This document shows positions 1 to 10,643 of a stretch of 64,000 bases of DNA, one piece after another. How positions within the stretch are numbered: position 1 is the first letter of the stretch; each line of letters opens with the position of its first letter. The stretch is from Xylogone sp. PMI_703 (lineage: Eukaryota; Ascomycota; Leotiomycetes): the NCBI GenBank assembly GCA_021399445.1, contig JAJTUQ010000012.1, positions 186,001 to 250,000 on the forward strand, given 5' to 3'. Position numbers and translations under genes: made by a program. The notes below the pieces were generated by a model. The model searched no databases, was not told the origin of the DNA, and saw only the letters and a program-made list of their open reading frames with translations.

Positions 1-1
1 G

Positions 2-151
2 GAGGAGAGGCTCCTCAGCCGGCCAGGAGTCGAGCGAGGAAGACACGTTCCAGAACCGCATCGAATGAAACAGATAATCGAAAATAAAGAGAAGGCTGAG
101 AAACATGCTGCAGAGAGGCGAAGTTGGATTCTAGACAATTTGCAAAAGTAA
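2..151 (+). CDS. Possible 3' end of a gene entering from the left edge
   Basis: Frame 2 is open from the first base of the window to a TAA at 149-151. Its last 28 residues are highly charged and look helical, ending ILDNLQK. I recognise no family. It could be the carboxy end of a gene that begins outside the window, or a chance frame; 150 bases is too short to decide. Confidence 0.22.
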   Translation, partial: EERLLSRPGVERGRHVPEPHRMKQIIENKEKAEKHAAERRSWILDNLQK

Positions 152-382
152 AGCAAAGGCGAAATGAGCCATCCAGACGGATGTCAGTGTATTTAGCGAT
201 TGACTCATTGAAAGATGCTAAATCATGGAAACTGCTCTCTCTGTCACCTGTGTTCACTACACACACGTTCCTGTTTATAGGATATGGTATGTATCTTGTG
301 ATTGATTTTCTCTGTGATTGGTATCTCGAAGAAATAATTCTCCATTATCCCAACCTCTTATCGTTATATCTAATGTAAATCC

Positions 383-775
383 TGAACTGACTGGACAACT
401 GGTCTCACCGGGCACTGAGATTTGCCGCAAAATCTAGCACAAAAGGTCCCTATCAATTTTAACAACTCGATTAGTCTTCAATTAACGAATCGAATTGTAA
501 GTTAATATGAGGTGATATAAATAATATTTGTGATATTAAGTAGCATATAAAGGTAGCTTTAGATTTAAGATCAAAATTAGAATTTACAATATGTTGAATT
601 ATGAAGAAGCCTAAAACATTATAAGCTTAAATTGTTATATTATATCAGAGCTATTAGTTAATCTACAAAGTGCAATTGTAAAACACTCAATAGTATATGC
701 TGAATCTGCCGGGAGCTAGTTTTGCTGGGTTTCGCTCTAAATTTCAGTGTCCCATGAGTCCAGGTGTTAATTAGC
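383..775. repeat. Degenerate MITE-like inverted repeat
   Basis: The left arm (about 390-430) contains GGGCACTGAGATTTGCCGCA. The right arm (about 725-765), read on the minus strand, contains GGGACACTGAAATTTAGAGC. The arms match imperfectly and enclose AT-rich DNA without coding signal. The subterminal motif (TGAAATTTACCGCAAAA-like) recurs near 8070-8120 and in the well-preserved element at 41161-41529, so this looks like an older member of that family. Exact ends and target duplication are not clear. Confidence 0.35.
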
Positions 776-920
776 GGGTCGCATTTCCACAAACCGAGAG
801 CTCCTCTAGCGTGATTAGCTATGTGCACTGGGATTTATTAGGCCAGATACAACCTCAGATATACTCATACGCTCGCCAAAATCTGAATCCTTCTCCAGTA
901 ACTCTGGTGTGGAATTTTCT

Positions 921-945
921 TGGAGATGCATAAAATCTATCTCCA
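921..945. promoter_or_regulatory. Inverted TGGAGAT/ATCTCCA pair upstream of the GST gene
   Basis: TGGAGAT (921-927) and ATCTCCA (939-945) form a perfect inverted repeat with an 11-base spacer, about 320 bases upstream of the glutathione S-transferase start. The same half-site recurs in the next four promoter regions. It is a candidate binding site for a dimeric regulator; the binding protein is unknown. Confidence 0.45.
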
Positions 946-986
946 CGTCTGATGTGGACGCTGACACGAATTACAAAACACTGAGA

Positions 987-1021
987 TTTCTCCACATTCA
1001 ACAAAATAGACTGTGGAGAAA
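987..1021. promoter_or_regulatory. Inverted TTTCTCCACA/TGTGGAGAAA pair upstream of the GST gene
   Basis: TTTCTCCACA (987-996) and TGTGGAGAAA (1012-1021) are perfectly complementary 10-base arms separated by 15 bases, about 240 bases before the GST start. This is the longest-armed copy of the TCTCCAC motif in the window. Confidence 0.5.
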
Positions 1022-1262
1022 GAAGTTAGTCCTACCATGTCGATGACGCGGCGCTTATCCCTTCACAACATTTCTGTTTGTGTCTACCAAACATATCCAG
1101 TAAGGAAATCCTTCAATTTAATTCCAGTTATATTGTGTTTACATTAGAGGGTAGATAATACAAGTCACTCATTCGTCATTGCGCTTCATTGCCACCTGGA
1201 TATTGTTCTGACAATTCGCCGGGGATTATTGGGTCGACAACGAACGCGCACTAGAAGATATA

Positions 1263-2127
1263 ATGGCATCTAGTGATCGAGTTCACTTCTTCGATATAAC
1301 CTGCTTGAAGTCGGGTAAGAAGGGATATCTCATGATAGAGTTTTGAATTCCACAGTGGGCGTTCTAATGTGAGGTTAGGGCCCGCCAAATCATGGTCTCC
1401 AAACACACTTAAAACGCGGCTTGTCCTGAACTATAAACGCATTCCCTACACACAGTCCTTTATCTCCTATCCAGACATTGTTCCAGTTCTCAAAGCACTC
1501 TCAATAGAGCATCCTCCCGAAGGAGTTTATACTCTTCCCGCGATTATCCACCAACCCTCCATTACTTGGAACCCGTCGGGCGCTATGTACGACTCCTTTC
1601 CAATAGCAGCACATCTGGAAAATGTCTTTGCGGCACCTGAGTATCCGTCAATATTTCCCTTTGGAGATCCTAGTTACTCAATTTCCATTGCTGTGGATTC
1701 TCTGATTCCTAGAGCGCTGATAGCAAGTTTGACTCTCATTATCCCCAAGGTACCTGAAATACTAGATGATCGAGGAAGGGAATATTTTCATATTACAAGA
1801 TCGAAACGATTCGGAAAGCCTCTTGAGGAAGTGAGCCCACAAACCGAAGAGGCTGTAGAGGAGATACGAGGCAACGTGATTCGAGAACTCAAACCGTTAG
1901 TCGATATGCTGAAGGGCAGAAAAGGCAAAAACGGCCCGTTCTTGGAAGGCCAGCCAGGATATGCGGATTTTCAGATTGTGGCGTTTCTAGCATGGTTTGA
2001 TAGAGTAGATAAATCATCATGGAGCGCATTTGTGAATATGGGTAATGGTGAGCTCCGGGCACTGTGGGATGCCTCGCTTCCTTGGTTAGATGGTCAAGGA
2101 GAAGACAAGGAATGGCTTGTAAGGTAA
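1263..2127 (+). CDS. Glutathione S-transferase-like protein, UstS type
   Basis: I read two exons, 1263-1314 and 1379-2127, joined across a 64-base phase-1 intron with donor GTAAGA, branch-like CTAAT and acceptor TTAG. The product is 266 aa. The N-terminus has the thioredoxin-fold GST pattern, with SWSPNTLKTRLVLNYK followed by the IPYTQ strand, and the rest is helical as in the UstS-like C-terminal domain. The family covers glutathione transfer or isomerase-like roles in fungal secondary metabolism; the actual substrate cannot be read from sequence. Two inverted TCTCCAC sites lie upstream, linking it to the monooxygenase and hydrolase that follow. The reading frame is clean. Confidence 0.85.
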
Positions 2128-2563
2128 TTATTGGACTCAGCCATTCCCTAATTAGTTCATTCAACTCTTATTGGAGTATACCCAACCCTTAAGCGGTTTT
2201 CATTTTGAGGAAGTACTGGATTATTCTCTTGATACTTGCGTCTGTCTTACACCTCCCTAAAGCTAAGCAGTAGAAATGCACTTCAAAAGCGAATACAGCT
2301 ATCCTGTTGATATTGTTCCCAAAACACATGCAAACCCCAAGTCAAGCAGTGAATTCAGACGCCGAAACGAAGATCAGGAGCATTCAACTTACGCATGGAG
2401 TATTGCACACCATTCGATATTTTGAAGATTGTGCTATGCATACAAGTCACAAGGTAAGATGTAGTAATTCACGACTGATATTTTAGCGGCCATGATGTCT
2501 CACTAATCCAGTACACTCTCCGGTATCGGCGACTTTTTCATTATGAGGCGTAGAATGTGTGAC

Positions 2564-2592
2564 GTGGAGATTTTAGAGATGCTAATCTCCAC
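2564..2592. promoter_or_regulatory. Inverted GTGGAGATT/AATCTCCAC pair
   Basis: Nine-base perfect inverted arms (2564-2572 and 2584-2592) flank an 11-base spacer, the same spacer as the copy at 921-945. The site lies about 780 bases upstream of the monooxygenase start. Confidence 0.48.
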
Positions 2593-3163
2593 ACCTGCTG
2601 CTCTCTACTCTACACTTCGCCACTAGTGTAGCTGTCCCACATTGAACACGATCGCAGCTAGTGCTAGCAAGAGAGAGAAGTTGCAATACACCGGCTCTCC
2701 AAGCTTCCACCTAGCAATTTAAGTAAGTGTGAGTACAAATATGCATGTTATTAAGGGTATATTTTGTACATATTACATATTTTCTACCTAGTTATTCGGC
2801 GTAAGCTGAACAGAGCTATCAGTCTTTTGCAAAGATACTAAGAAATAGATTCTCGGAACATATCAAGTGCAGCATAAGTGCAACTCAAGACAAAAGAAAT
2901 CTAATATAAAGAGATTGGAATAACGGGAGAAACGATAGCAGCCACTGCTCAACGTAGTTTTACGACCCGTTCACATGCAGAGCACAGTTGGCGGGAAAAC
3001 GAATTTCATAGCGTTCTGCTAGGTGCTGGTGTTAGGGCTTACGGTTTAGAATCAATTTCAAATCCATGATTACTCTAATGCATCAGACTCTGGTGAGGCA
3101 AATCCGTCGCTGAGGGGAGCAATGTATGGAGGAACGGGCGTGCTCTGTCGTCTACCCGAGAGC

Positions 3164-3189
3164 GTGGAGAAATAATTTAGTATCTCCAC
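3164..3189. promoter_or_regulatory. Inverted GTGGAGA/TCTCCAC pair upstream of the monooxygenase
   Basis: GTGGAGA (3164-3170) and TCTCCAC (3183-3189) form an inverted pair with a 12-base spacer about 180 bases before the monooxygenase ATG, a normal distance for a fungal activator or repressor site. Confidence 0.48.
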
Positions 3190-3367
3190 ATTTGACTCCA
3201 GAATGTCAGATATCTATAATGCGGGAAATGACTTCTAATAGTTCGAGTTCAGGATCTCTATTCTCATCAGGATATAATCGTCAACTGTTGCACTTCCACT
3301 TATCGATCAAAAGCGTCTTATCTCCCGTTACCCAGATACATCGATCGCCTAAAACAACTGATACCCC

Positions 3368-5482
3368 ATGGTACTACACGCAGAGGTCGACAAAACCACG
3401 GGGGTGGTGGGGTGTGTAACCAAGTCGGACAAGTCGGACTCATCAGAATCTCCGGGTTATGTCGTCCAAGAGCGTCGCTTGGGAACTCCCCGGTGGTTAC
3501 GGATCGTAGTTATTGGGGCCGGTGCCAGTGGCCTTAATTTGGTGCGCAAGCTGCAGCAGCACACGAAAAATATTGAGTATATCGTGTACGAGAAGAACGC
3601 AGAAGTTGGCGGTACATGGTTTGAGAACCGTTACCCCGGCTGTGCGTGTGATATTCCCAGTCACAACTACCAATTCACCTGGGAGCCGAATCCGGACTGG
3701 AGCACATTGTAAGCCACTGTTTCTGGGAAAAGTTCTTGTTTATGCTGTAACGTCTCGAAAGCTGATTTGACTTTTTGGTAAAGCTACTCTCAGGCTCCGG
3801 AGATACTTGAATACTTTAAACATATCTCCAAAAAGTACGGATTGTATAAATATATAAACCTTAACCATCAAGTTCAGAGGGCAGTTTGGGATGAAGTTAA
3901 GCATAGATGGAATATTGATATCAGAGATCTAAAAAACGGAAAGATTATACATGATTGGGGTGACTTTCTGATCAACGGATCAGGTATTCTAAAGTAAGTT
4001 CTCCGCCCCAAAAGAAAGGAAAAAAGGTCGTATATTTTCCCATGATAGTGATTAAACGAGCTGTAGTCATTGGAAATGGCCAGATATTCCTGGTCTACAC
4101 GACTTCAAGGGTAGCCTTGTTCACAGCGCAAACTGGCCAGATAGCTTGGATTATAAGGGCAAAAGTGTTGCGGTTCTGGGCTGTGGTTCTTCAGGTGTGC
4201 AGATAGTGCCAGCTATCCAGCCAGGTGTGTTGCATCGATATATTTTGGCTCTTTTCTAACGGGCGCAGATGTCAAAAGTCTAGTGACCTTTCTTCGATCT
4301 CCGACATGGATCACCGCAGGATACGCGCAAAGCAAGGCAGGGCCTGGAGGTGCCAATTTTGCATGTGTGTATGCTTCTAATTGTTTTATTTAAAGTAATG
4401 ATTAGCTAAGGTTACCATCAGTTTCTGAAGTGCAAAAAAAAGAGTTTCGTGATAACCCTGACAAATATGCTGATTATCGTCGAGAAACAGAACAAGAATT
4501 GAACATGCGGTTTAAGTTTGTACGTCCCTTACTACCAGTCTCCCTCCAAGTAGTTTCCTAACTCCCCGAACAGGTCATCAAAGACAGTAAGGAGCAAGAA
4601 GAAGCACGGCAATACTCCATCAACGAGATGAAAGGAAAACTTGGTCATGATGAGCATCTGATTAAACACCTCATTCCCAAATTTGCAGTGGGTTGCCGGC
4701 GACCAACCCCAGGAAACGGCTACCTTGAGGCGCTCACTAGGAAGAACGTCCGTGTAATCACCGATGGAATTGAGCGAATTGTCGAAGACGGAATTGTTTT
4801 AGTTACCGGAGAGATACTCAAGATAGATATTTTCATCTGTGCCACAGGATTTGACGTGTCCTTCTGTCCTCGATTCCCCTTGGTTGGCCGCCAGGGCATC
4901 TCCTTAGCTAATCAATGGAGGCAAAAGGCGGAGGCGTATTTATCACTCGCCGTAGAAAACTTCCCGAACTATTTTAGTATGTATTGACAAATCCTCTCCT
5001 GTCCTCAGAAAACATAAAAGATTAAGCTGACAATGTGGAACGACGTAGTGTTCCTTGGCCCTAACGCACCTATCGGCCACGGGTCTGTACTTCCGATCAT
5101 TGAACACGCTACGAAATACATCATCAATGTCCTCAAAAAGGTCCAGGTGCAAGGCATCCAAACAATTGCTCCCTCGGGCTCAGCAATACGGGACTTTAAT
5201 ATCCACATCACCGAGTTCATGAAACGTACTGCATGGTCTACTCCTTGTCGATCGTGGTTTAAAAATGGTAAAGTCGACGGTCCGGTTGTTGCTCTACACC
5301 CGGGAAGCCGAATCCATTGGTTCCATACGTTAGAAAATCCACGGTATGAGGATTGGATTATGACATACGAAAGGGGTAATCGCTTTGAATTCTTAGGGAA
5401 TGGGTTTTCGACCCGTGAGGAGGAGGGCTCAGATACGACATGGTACCTCAATGAACCGGAGAAAGGGTTTGGAGTCTACTAG
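3368..5482 (+). CDS. Baeyer-Villiger monooxygenase (FAD/NADPH)
   Basis: Seven exons (3368-3708, 3784-3993, 4067-4224, 4269-4364, 4422-4519, 4574-4976, 5049-5482) join with consistent phases into a 579-aa protein. Family enzymes use FAD, NADPH and O2 to insert oxygen next to a ketone, giving an ester or lactone. Visible motifs are the FAD-binding GAGASG at residues 50-55, the Baeyer-Villiger fingerprint FKGSLVHSANWPD at 197-209 (pattern FxGxxxHxxxWP/D), the NADPH-binding GCGSSG at 222-227, and ATGFD further on. The convergent alpha/beta hydrolase next to it could cleave the ester. TCTCCAC sites lie upstream. No lesion is visible; the substrate is unknown. Confidence 0.93.
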
Positions 5483-5855
5483 GCTCAGCTCGTAATGTAG
5501 CGGGCGTCCGTTCCCCAGAACTGTAGTTTCGTTTCCAAAATTACGTCCCGAGTTCTTAGCAAATTCAAAGAAATTCTCGCGGATTCGCCTGAGTTCAACT
5601 TCAGGTAGAGCTTAACGTTTCCAACTTAGTTTCTTCACTCGTTTTGCCAGAAACAAGCATTGTATAATCGTCTGGCATCTAACAGAATAAGCGTTTTAGA
5701 ACTTCTTACGTCTTTAAAGTTGTATTTGTAATTAGTTATTGTTAAATTCAATATGCCGGCCAACAAGGTTCCAACATGTTGTGAATTTGCATATGCAACT
5801 GAGTGAAAACAATTGTTTCACCAGAAAAATCAGCTGATCAAGTCGTGCAGTGTAA

Positions 5856-7243
5856 TTAAAGTCTTTGAAGCAACCAATGAAGCCCTGTAATGACATCCTC
5901 TCCATACTCTTTGGTTGCCGACAGAGGAAAATATGAAAAGGCATGTGGCAACCCGGGATACACCACAACTTTAACAGGTACACTAAGAAAACGGAACATG
6001 TTAGTCATCAACCTAAATTCGCCAGCGGATTATAGGCTCTCACCCTGCTTCCTCTAGCTTCCTTGCGTACTCCAGCCCCTCATCGCGCAGAGGATCACGA
6101 CCTGCGATTTGGAAAAATGCAGGGGGTAGCTTCTCAAAACCGTCTCCGAGCAGAGGTGATACCCTAAAATCGGCAGTATTGGGTGAGGAGTAAGCGCTGT
6201 AGAAGATATCCATCGACTGCCGTTTGAGAAGTGGGGCGTCAGAAAACTGGACCAAGCTTGTCGTTGCTGAAATTAAAGAACCTGAAACTGTGCCTAGGAA
6301 ATGATCTGGATGGCATGTCACCGGGATTCGGAGAATCTGGCCCCGTATAGAATTGATTCCTATACCAGATTTGACTGCCAACTGGCTGAGGACCATTCCC
6401 TTAAACAATATTATCAGATATACGTATGTAAGGTTGGTTCGATAGGGACAAAATAACTAAAGGCTTTTGCACCTACAATATTCGCCCCTGCACTAGTTCC
6501 GGCTAGAATGATTCGAGAATTATCAGCTCCCAAAGGTAGATCGGTCGTAGTTAAAACCTTGAAGAATTAGCCACAATCTATCGTTTTGTATATAACTGGA
6601 TGATGACTACCCATTGTAGACTGTGCAAGGCATCGTCAATAGCTGCCGGAAACGGATATTCGGGAGCGCTATATCCAGTCAACTCAGTTCAAGTTGGAAG
6701 AGAAATTCTGAACGTATTAGTTTCCTACAGTCGATAGTCTACGTTGACGACCACTACCGGCCCCTTAACGCATAGAGAACGGCAGGTCAAATCTTCCGAT
6801 TCAAGGTTTCCTACCATCCAGCCACCGCCATGAAAGCTATGTAATATAACAATCAATAAATGAACAAGTTTAGCAGATCGCTAGGAAGGAATACTAGAGA
6901 ACGATCGGAATCTTCATGCTCCCTTCTGCTCCGCCTTTAGAGTGAAAGTACACTCGTAATCTGATCCTAACGCCCTCTTGGCCTGGAATCTCTATTTCCG
7001 TCACCTCGACACCATTTTCAATTGTCGAGACCTCAGTCTCCCTTGCTTGGCGCATTTCTGTCACCGCCTCTCGTATTTCCGTTGGAGTCCCTATGAGACT
7101 GCGTATCCTTTCAGGATGCGATCTGTAGAACTACCTAGACTCAGTAAATCGGGTGCAAACCTTCAACCTAGTCAACGTACATTCTCCCACTCTCTATCGG
7201 TATTGGAGAGGCGGAGCTTTTGCACTGCTTCCGTCACCGACAT
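5856..7243 (-). CDS. Alpha/beta hydrolase-3 family esterase
   Basis: On the minus strand I read seven exons (7243-7181, 7130-6895, 6836-6729, 6668-6611, 6557-6477, 6399-6044, 5982-5856) giving 342 aa with consistent phases. The oxyanion motif HGGGW starts at residue 102, the nucleophile elbow GTSAG has Ser177, the acid is in GRDPL (Asp284) and the catalytic His is in LPHAF (His314), so the full triad is present. This is the hormone-sensitive-lipase-like carboxylesterase fold, with no clear signal peptide. It is convergent with the Baeyer-Villiger monooxygenase, ending 373 bases from it, which fits hydrolysis of an enzymatically made ester. Four TCTCCA(C) half-sites lie about 220 bases upstream. 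Confidence 0.9.
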
Positions 7244-7450
7244 TGAGTGTGATTTAAATGTCCAGCAGAATGTCGCTAGAAGAGGATGTGTAATGGTAAA
7301 CTGAGGTATAGCGATATTTTGGAAAAAGAAAAAAAAATTTGATGTTTTCTTTAAATTGGATAGTGTTGGTAAAGAATAGATGCATCATGGATGTAATCAT
7401 TCTTCGGTTTCTGTGCTACGGAATTATACTGTGGTGAGGCGAGCCATAAA

Positions 7451-7498
7451 GTGGATTTTTCTCCACGAGATCTCCAATGATCTCCACAGTATCTCCAC
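7451..7498. promoter_or_regulatory. Array of four TCTCCA(C) half-sites upstream of the hydrolase
   Basis: TCTCCA begins at 7460, 7471, 7481 and 7492, that is every 10-11 bases, preceded by a partial GTGGA at 7451. The half-sites therefore fall on the same DNA face. The array sits about 220 bases upstream of the hydrolase start and 1.4 kb upstream of the transporter on the other strand, so it could serve the divergent pair. Confidence 0.5.
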
Positions 7499-7519
7499 AC
7501 TGACATACAAGAGATCTTC

Positions 7520-8690
7520 ATCTATACCTCTCTAGGAGTAAGTATAATATATTTAATATAAAGTTACAAACTTTTTAAATTGGTCAATCATATGCATGCA
7601 GATATATAGGCAACAAGGCGGGGTAGGGCCTACTTCGTTTCAACCAGCTTTTTTGCGATACCCTTGTACACCCAAAATCTAACACGATGCGAATTCCAAC
7701 ACGACATTATGCAGTACATACATACAAACTATAAATGCTAATTGTATCTAAAAGTTATCAATCATCAAACGATGTTATATAACTTGATTTTCAACTTACG
7801 TTATGTCAGAACTATGGAGCAAATGTGTTTAAGTAGTTGAATTGGCCGACTTAACTGCAATTCAGGGGCGAGAGAATGGAAATTTTTCAGGAGATCCTGG
7901 CTATCACCGGTCAAGGTGGCAAGCATCTCCTTAGGATATTCCAACGGTCTATAATCAGTTCATTACTTCGTCTTATATATATGACAAAAAATGAGCCTCT
8001 TGTTCTGAACGAGCTTTACTTCAGTTAACGTAAATCCCAGCTATGTGTGCCACTAGATTAAGAGGCCACTAGATTTTACCGCAAAACTAAGTAAAATCAA
8101 CTTTTAACAATCTCAACAACTGCAAGTTTTGACAATAAAATACTGCAGTTAATGTGGGAATCCGGTCACGTGTAATTAGGCACTAGTCCAAATTAGGAAG
8201 GGGGAGTATATACTCCTGCGGCAGCCCACACCCAATTCTAACACCACTTTCATCACCAACCACCGTACCACTACGTATATTGCGTATTGCGTACAAAGGT
8301 TGGTGGTGACGTCGACTGGAGTCGACCCCAGTTAATTATTCTTATATAATATCAAATATCCATTCCTCAAATCTTTCACTTATTCGTATCCCTCCGTAAT
8401 ACCGTAATTGTCGAGGAAACGAGTAGAAAAGGGTCAGCATAAGCTGTTATTTATAGAATAAGATAGGGAACGTAGGGACAAATATAGAAATAATAAGTAT
8501 CCTTGACCCATTCATGAGAAAATGTGTTTTATGGATATCTCCTGTATGCATTTGGTACATAAAAATTCAATGAATTCTAGCTCTTTTCTTAATTTGTGGC
8601 TGCCAGTAGAGGCCAGAGCAAAGAGCTTGAGTGATTTCTATGATAGCTAGGGAATGCAGTATGTTGGAGCTTCAATCACGTGAGCATGTG
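7520..8690. other. Divergent intergenic region between hydrolase and transporter
   Basis: No gene is supported. It is AT-rich. At about 8055-8120 it contains a single arm of the MITE family seen at 383-775 and 41161-41529 (TTTTACCGCAAAACTAAG, then AATCTCAACAA). A CA/GT-poor stretch with scattered stops follows. Confidence 0.4.
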
Positions 8691-8731
8691 TTCTCCAAAG
8701 ATATATACAAGCCGAGACTCTGTGCAGGCGC

Positions 8732-8749
8732 TTCTCCACGTTTGGAGAA
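8732..8749. promoter_or_regulatory. Palindrome TTCTCCA-CGTT-TGGAGAA upstream of the transporter
   Basis: This is a perfect inverted repeat with a 4-base spacer, 119 bases before the transporter ATG. A further half-site TTCTCCA lies at 8691-8697. It ties the transporter to the same putative regulator as the three genes to its left. Confidence 0.5.
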
Positions 8750-8867
8750 TATAAAAAGCCCCAAGATCTCATGATATGAATGTAGCATATTCGATCTTCT
8801 TCAGCTGAATCTTGCGGGCCAGTCCTTTGCGCTTTGAATTTGCCTTATATCCATCTTATTTAGCATC

Positions 8868-10643
8868 ATGGGTGTTCAGACTGTGCCTGAAGAACACCTC
8901 AACATTGACATCGAACATGCCGAGAATGCCCACACTCAAGGTGAGACTGAGAGTTACCAACTCCCTAACATGAAGTTGGAGAGACGCCTCCTCCTTAAAC
9001 TGGACTTTACTGTGCTCCCGCTACTCGCGGGAAGTTTCCTTATTGCCTACCTGGTCAGCTAAACACATCCCCTAAAGTATCGGAGTCAACTGAATAGTTA
9101 GAAATAGGATCGGAACAATATCGGTAATGCAAGGGTGATGGGCATGCAGAATGACCTCCTTCTGAGTGATAAGCAATTCTTCAATTGCCTGATGATATTT
9201 TGTAAGCTATTATCCTGTAGCTTTCGTTCGGTGTATGCACGAGCAAGTCTTACGCCTATATAGTCATTGGCTATATAGTTCTGCAGCTACCTGCAAACCT
9301 AGCCATGCGTGTGGTCGCACCGTCGTACCAGATAGGAAGCGGCGCTTGTATCTTGTTTGGAGTATGCAGCATGTCGCTGGCTGCTGCCAGAAATTATGGG
9401 CCGGTTATGGGCTTGCGTGTGTTGATAGGCATATGGGAAGCCTTTGTTCAAGTTGGATTGCTCTATATTAGCATCTGGTACAAGAGAGACGAAAGTGCAA
9501 CCAGAGCCGGTATTCAATCTTGGTCATCTGAGGTAACTGTCTGGTGATAACTTTTGCTTAGCGATCTATTACACCACCGCCACCGTTTCCGGTTGCATCA
9601 GTAGTCTCGTCGCATATGGTATTGATAAGAACTTGGATGGAGTGTGTGGATACCACTCCTGGCAGTGGTTGTATATGCTTGAGGGAGCACCTGCTATTGC
9701 TCTCGGTTTACTTATCATTCTTCTCCTTCCGCCACTGCCCGAAATTGCCGCAACCAACGGATGTTGGCCTTTTGACAAAGAGGAACTTGAGCTTGCAGTG
9801 CAGAGGTCAATTGAAGGCAAGGCCCTTACGATTCCATCATCCTAAATCCGGCGCTAAGTGTTTCTAGCTAAAAACTCCATAAATACAAGGATGGATATCC
9901 GGCAGATATGGGTCGGCTTGCGAGATTATAAAGTATGGCTCATGGCTATCACATATTGCGCACCATGCTTGGGCATATCGTCGATTAATTCCTTTTTACC
10001 TACATTCATTCGAGGTTTCGGGTTCGGCCGTCATCAGTTGCCCTTTTGCATTACTGCATTTCGTTATATTCACAGTGCTAATATTGTAGCAGTCGAAACG
10101 CAACTACTAAGTATGATTCCATACGCAGTTGCAACGATTACCCTTCTCTCCGTCTGCGTCTATTCGGACAGGATAAATCAGAAGGGCCTTATGATTCTGG
10201 GGTGTAACGCAACCTCCTGTGTTGGATATATTATCCTTATGACGACAACGACTCGAGTAGCTCTGGTGGCGGGCACCTGCTTCGTTGCCGCTAGCGTCTC
10301 CCCTGGTTTAATCCTCGCCGTGAGCTGGACAACCATCAACACTGCAGGATACACAGAGCTCTCAACTGCGTGGGCCGTCGCACAGCTGTGTAGGCAGGCA
10401 GGAGGAATAATTGGCACACAGGTATATAGGGGCCCGCCGCGCTTTATTGCCGGTCATGCGACAGTGCTCGGATTTCTCGTTGCTGGAGCAGCGACATCTA
10501 TCAACATCTTGGTCAAACGCACCAATCTGGCAAAGGACACGCGTGCACAACGTTTTGCGGAACATAGAAGACTCTATCCCGAAGCAGGAAAAGAGCTGGA
10601 AGAGCTAGGTGATAATCATCCCAATTTCCGATATATAGTTTAA
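8868..10643 (+). CDS. MFS transporter, Dal5/TNA1-like anion:cation symporter family
   Basis: I read six exons (8868-9053, 9108-9201, 9264-9509, 9562-9805, 9890-10029, 10090-10643), all phase-consistent, giving 487 aa, normal for the family. Exon 1 ends in the first membrane segment; LDFTVLPLL and the following AYL-DRNNIGNAR across the first splice are typical of Dal5-type permeases that import organic acids, vitamins or ureides. Several donors are weak (GTCAGC, GTATTC, GTCAAT, GTCATC). If the 9806-9889 intron is not real, two TAA codons at 9843 and 9852 break the frame in the central cytoplasmic loop and this is a pseudogene. I favour the spliced reading. Its promoter carries the shared TCTCCA palindrome. 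Confidence 0.75.

Larger units (their letters stand above)
2128..3367. other. Intergenic region between GST and monooxygenase
   Basis: I see no convincing gene here. The stretch is AT-rich and contains two of the inverted TCTCCAC pairs listed separately. It is most simply the GST terminator region plus a long promoter for the monooxygenase. Confidence 0.5.

Noticed and set aside
6978..7304. 108-codon plus-strand frame
   Set aside because: It lies opposite the hydrolase first exons, which carry a consistent spliced reading with a full catalytic triad; the plus-strand frame has no domain.
9843..9854. Two TAA codons as proof that the transporter is a pseudogene
   Set aside because: A phase-consistent intron (9806-9889) removes both and gives a normal 487-aa length, so I kept it as a gene and flagged the doubt.
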